Shown: positions 60,040 to 64,000 of the stretch, piece by piece
How positions within the stretch are numbered: position 1 is the first letter of the stretch
How the letters are laid out: each line of letters begins with the position of its first letter
Origin: Ampelocalamus luodianensis
Taxonomy: Eukaryota; Streptophyta; Magnoliopsida; Poales; Poaceae
Direction: 5' to 3'
Assembly: GCA_036346255.1 (NCBI GenBank)
Contig: CM070639.1
Location: 32,332,165 to 32,396,164, forward strand
Length of the DNA stretch: 64,000 nucleotides
Translations under genes and position numbers: made by a program
The notes under the pieces: model-generated
The model's database searches: none
What the model was told of the DNA's origin: nothing
Seen by the model: the letters and a program-made list of their open reading frames with translations, nothing else

Positions 60040-61512
60040 TGTAACAGCCCTAAGTTAGGGTTTGTATTTCAAATGTAAAATTATGAGGAAAAATAAAAAC
60101 TTTTGATGCCTCATGAAAACATTTGGAAGTTTTCTGAATTTTCCCTGAACAATTTCCATTTTCTATGATTTAATTCTTGTGAATGGAAATTGTTGTCAAC
60201 AAATTCTTAGCCTTAAAACTTGTGATCATCCTCTGAAAATATTTTTTCTGTCATCTTGACCATCTTAGCTACCTCCCTGAAAATTTTCACAATTTTTACA
60301 TTTTGTTTGCTATTTCAAATGGCCAAGTCAAACCAGTTTAGAAATCTGGTCAAACCCCTGGACAGCAGCTTGTGAATTTTATTGGGAGAAATCTAGTACA
60401 TGAAAATTTCTGGAAAAATTATACAAGGTTTTCCTCTGTCCCTGTAAGCTCCCTTAAAAAGTTCGGAATTTTTGGAGCTCGGGAGCTATCTCTAAAAATT
60501 ACCCAAACCAGCTCAGCCTTTTGAATTCAAACCCTGGAACTACTGTTCCTCGGGCTCGAACCTAACTCGAGCTCGAGTCCGACCGCACCTACATGACTCG
60601 GTTGCATCAACTAGCTGCACCGCCCCGAGTCCGATCGTTATTGACCGTCCGATGCAAATCGTGCGGCTCACATCGCACCCGAGCCCGAGTCCGACTCAGC
60701 CAGCTCGTCGCGCCGCTTTGTCGCTGCCGCTGACAAGTGGGCCATCCTTGTCAGCCTCGCCCTCGTCTTCTCCGCGTCTCACCGGAGCTCGCGGGCGCCC
60801 GCGCATGTGTGCCACGACGCTCGTCGCTGCCACGTCGTGGACGCGTGTTCCCCTCCGGAGAGTCGCCAGGAGTCCATCTACCCCCTGAGGTCATCCATTC
60901 TCCCTCGCGTCCATTCTCGTGACTTCTCCGCCCATCTCTTAGCCTTCGGAGAAGAACCCGGCGTAGCGCCGCCGAAGTCGGGCCGCTCTCAAGCCCGCGA
61001 CCCGCCATCGTGCTCCTCTCACCACGCCGCCTCCATTTGCCCATCCGGACCCTTGGCATCGGTGGATCGCACGGAGCACCTTCGTCGTCTCCGCCTCCGG
61101 CGACCTCGGCCTCGCGATGCGTTTGGCGTTCTGGTGAGCCTCTAGCCTCAGCACTTGGTCCTCTAGGATCGCATTTCTCCACTGAGACTGATGCTAGGCT
61201 CGTTTTCATCTTTGGTGCGTTGTTGTGGGCGTGCGACCGTTTCTTCTCCGAGTACGGTGTTCGCGCGCGGCGGTCGAGCGCCTCGGACCTCCTTCGTCGG
61301 CGTTATCCGGGCGTCGCGTTCACGGGATCAAGGCGAGCCGAGGCGCACCTCGGATTCTTCTCGAAGTCCGTAGCGTCTTCTCGCGTGAGCCGTACCTTCT
61401 TCTCCGCCTCGTTCGCCGCCACTCGGCGCGGCATCCTCGAGTGTCTCAGATTGTCGCCGGGTTCGCGAGACACGGTGAACTGAAGGTGTCACTCGAGCCC
61501 GAGCACCTCTCT
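60040..61512 (+). repeat. Forward F/H-type LTR N, interrupted
   Basis: Starts TGTAACAGCCCTAAGTTAGGG, the reverse complement of the end of LTR F. The U3 sequence parallels F and H read on their own strand for about 1.47 kb, until LTR I starts at 61513. The 152-residue and shorter ORFs on both strands (60652-61593) mirror those of F and H and are taken as chance. Confidence 0.8.
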
Positions 61513-62073
61513 TGTAACACCACGGCTATTCGGAAGCCAAGATGTCACCTAAAACATCTAACATACATCCATATTGCGGGAGAATTTGAATAAAATCAAC
61601 TAATGATAGTATCAAAACAACGAGGACATGATGAAGGTATCCTTCCTTCACCATCTAAACTATTTATTTCAGTTCATTGATAATGAAAGTTCATATGCGA
61701 TAATAAATCAACCTCAATGTGGAGAAGGTATCCTTCCTTCACCAATTATAATTTAATTATTACAGTTCATCATTAACGAATGTAAGATAGAACTAAATTT
61801 AATCTTGAACATGAATAGGGTGATGTGAGCAGTAGTGCGTGTCTACTCCTCCCAAGTGAGCCAACATCGGGGTTACCTAAAATAAACAAACAACGCAAGA
61901 GTGAGTCCATGACTCGGCAAGTACATATATCAATATGATAATCATTCAATATGAATAAGACAATCTCATCATCGAGTTCGATCACATCACAACCGACTAC
62001 ATATGAAGACATGATATGAATGCTCAAAATCAAAGGAATGGACTGCACACATGCATATACGGTATAGCGGTGA

Positions 62074-62152
62074 AACACCGTCGGTGTTCACTCAAGCCCG
62101 CATCTTAACAAAAATGCGGGATCCACTTCCGTATGAAGAACGTTTCATACGG
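62074..62152 (-). other. Hairpins in LTR I
   Basis: AACACC/GGTGTT (62074-62079 with 62083-62088), CCCGCAT/ATGCGGG (62097-62103 with 62114-62120) and CCGTATGAA/TTCATACGG (62129-62137 with 62144-62152). The first two differ in sequence from LTR A on both arms yet still pair. Confidence 0.7.
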
Positions 62153-63025
62153 GTGTCCAACATTGCCCATCTTGGAGTTAATGGGTCTTACATGCCCATT
62201 CGGAATTAATGGGTCTTTCAAATCCACTCCGTGGGCGGGACATGACAATGTCCAACACGCCCTACATGGAATGGTGGGACTTGCAATCCACTTTCGTGGA
62301 GGAAACATGCATAATGAATGCATAGAATGAAATACGAATATTGAAAGACATGATAACAAAACATGGATTCAACACATATGAAAGAACATAGACAATCCAT
62401 CTTCTCTCGTATCATACCAAATCACGGCATGACCATATAAACATTCATCAATCACAATCATTAAGGGTGGCAATGTACTTGCCTTCGCGATCTGACGCGT
62501 TAGTCGGCAAAGGTGATACTCCTAAACCCGAGGCTTCACCTCCTAAACAAGTAAAATAATTTCAATAAGGACATAATATACCCAACACTACTAATCGACG
62601 TTAAACATCGCTTCACGATGACTCTAGTCATTAATACAAAACTTAAAATGAAATCAACAATTTCGACATAACTTAATTCTGGACAGCAGCACGGTAATTG
62701 ACATATCTATTGGTCTGGAACTCGGAATGAGGTGAGACTAATTTCCATGGATTCTTAACTGACATATCTACAATACTCTAGTTGGGCAAAAGTTCAGATT
62801 TTGCCTCTAATAAAATTTGGCCCACGGCTCAAATCTGTTGGTGAATTAATTGACAGAAATATCGCTAAAATAAAATATCCATAACTTTTGTTGTACAACT
62901 CCAAATTGAACATTCTTTATCAATCTGAAAAGGTTATCGAATTATCTACAATAACTTAGTTGGCATGACATTCATATATTGTCTTTAACAAAAAGTGGCA
63001 CACGGGTCAAAATTAAAGATAGAAA

Positions 63026-63088
63026 CTGACATACAAACTGGACAGACTGACATACAATCTGGACAGACTGACATACAATCTGGACAGT
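63026..63088 (-). repeat. Three 21-bp tandem copies in LTR I
   Basis: CTGACATACAA(A/T)CTGGACAG(A/T) at 63026, 63047 and 63068. It is a local expansion of the GGACAG word that marks each module in this family. Confidence 0.9.
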
Positions 63089-63666
63089 CACAAAGAAAAG
63101 TGCATAACTTTTGATCTATAAATCCAAATGAGGTGTTCTTTATCAATCCTGAAAGCTAGTGATATCACCTTCAAAATTTGTTATGGGCAAGACCTCTGAA
63201 TCACCCTCTAACTAGGCCATAAATCAACCTATACAGAGACTGCTATTTCTCATCAGGATTCTGGACAGCAGATAATAAATCTATCATAACTTTTGACTCG
63301 AAAGTCGGAATGAGGTGATCTTGGCGGCCAACGAAAGCTAAGAACAAGACCTACATAACTCCAGGAGATGATCATCTCAGATTCGGCCTCTAAAACCACG
63401 AAACAGACCCCGCAACATTCTGGACAGAATTGATTTTCTGAACGTAGCAGTTCGATCTAATCAAATATGAACCAAATTGCATCTACCACTAATCAAACGA
63501 CGAGGATCGGTATTCGTTACCCTTGTAGAACCCTAGGAAGGCGCTGATCAAACACCCGAAGAAGATCCTTCTCTTCTCTTCCTTTCTCCTTTCTTCTCTT
63601 GCGAAATCCCTTTCTCCCTCTTCCTTTTGGCCAATGGCAGCAGGATGAAGGGGTGTATGGGGGCGT

Positions 63667-63746
63667 GCTACAGTACCTGGCGGCGCTACAGTACCTGGGG
63701 AGGCGCTACAGTACCTGGGGCGGCGCTACAGTACCGTGCTACAGTA
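63667..63746 (-). repeat. GCTACAGTA cluster in U3 of LTR I
   Basis: Five copies of GCTACAGTA at 63667, 63685, 63705, 63725 and 63738, spaced 18, 20, 20 and 13 bases. Looser CTACAG/CTATAG clusters lie at the same place in L, C and D. The position in U3 suggests enhancer-like repeats, which is inference. Confidence 0.75.
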
Positions 63747-63960
63747 ACAGGGTGGTTGTCTAGGGTTTTAGGAGGAAAAAGGGCAGCTTGGGCCATGGGC
63801 CTTAGGGCGCCTCCCCTTAATGGCCCACTTCATGGCGGCCAAAGACAGCCCTTAGCTTGGGCTGGAGGCCCAAATTCCCAATTCTAACAGAATCCTTAAA
63901 TTTAATTTAATTTTTCTCTTCCAAACAAGTTTCTCTCTTACCGATATACGGGATATTACA

Positions 63961-64000
63961 TTCTACCCCCTTAAGCAGTTCGACCCGAATCCTCACACGA
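63961..64000 (-). mobile_element. Start of the body of element I (polypurine tract)
   Basis: TTAAGGGGGTAGAA on the element strand adjoins the LTR, followed by a 'cgaatcctcacacga' patch identical to the start of A's body. The window ends here. Confidence 0.75.

Larger units (their letters stand above)
61513..63960 (-). repeat. LTR I: 3' LTR of an A-family element
   Basis: A 2448-bp LTR, TGTAACACCACGGC to GGGATATTACA, with a polypurine tract to its right, so the element body continues beyond the window. It carries the hairpin array (62051-62152 and on), about four diverged modules with GGACAGCAG/ATAACTTTT words (62690, 62850, 63050, 63255), a 21-bp triplication and a GCTACAGTA cluster in U3. 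Confidence 0.85.

Overview
This window is plant nuclear DNA, most likely from a grass (Poaceae). It is made almost wholly of nested LTR retrotransposons, and I see no host gene, rRNA or tRNA. Evidence for a plant: primer-binding sites match the initiator-Met tRNA 3' end (TGGTATCAGAGC on the element strand), Ty3/gypsy gag-pol domains with chromodomain-type integrase tails occur on both strands, and one LTR resembles the Angela/BARE Copia group of grasses. The species cannot be fixed from sequence alone. The setting looks like pericentromeric or other heterochromatin.

Layout, left to right. A forward gypsy element (B) supplies a pol tail at 10824-11244 and a 3' LTR from 11285. Its pol is split by a reverse LTR (L, 1-466 plus 9288-10823), and L is split by a complete reverse element A (467-9287). 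Element A has two near-identical 2.3-kb LTRs but only a decayed pol. From 13791, reverse relatives of A follow (C, then D inside C), then a reverse Copia-type LTR (O) and the start of a forward gypsy LTR (M). Element E (24645-39579, reverse) is a large gypsy element with 4.9-kb LTRs and a frameshifted gag-pol. A truncated LTR (F) follows. Element G (43417-57482, reverse) has gag-pol, an extra ORF upstream of gag and a complete 5' LTR; its gag is split by a solo LTR (H) with a GTGAT duplication. G sits inside gag of a forward element K (57483-59784). The right edge holds a G-type LTR stub, a forward F/H-type LTR (N) and a reverse A-family LTR (I) whose body runs off the window.

The coding parts are retrotransposon gag, protease, reverse transcriptase, RNase H and integrase, nearly all with stops or frameshifts. 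The long ORFs inside GC-rich LTRs look like chance reading frames.

The most interesting signals are non-coding. In the A family, short hairpins keep pairing while their bases change (compensatory changes). In the E/F/H family another LTR hairpin shows the same behaviour, and a perfect 12-base palindrome is kept in five LTRs of three families. E LTRs carry a long array of GGAGGTC-centred repeats with palindromic sub-units. One G LTR copy has its CAG/CTG sites turned into CG-containing strings relative to its sister, which looks like a sequencing artefact at methylated sites and warns that some frameshifts may not be real.
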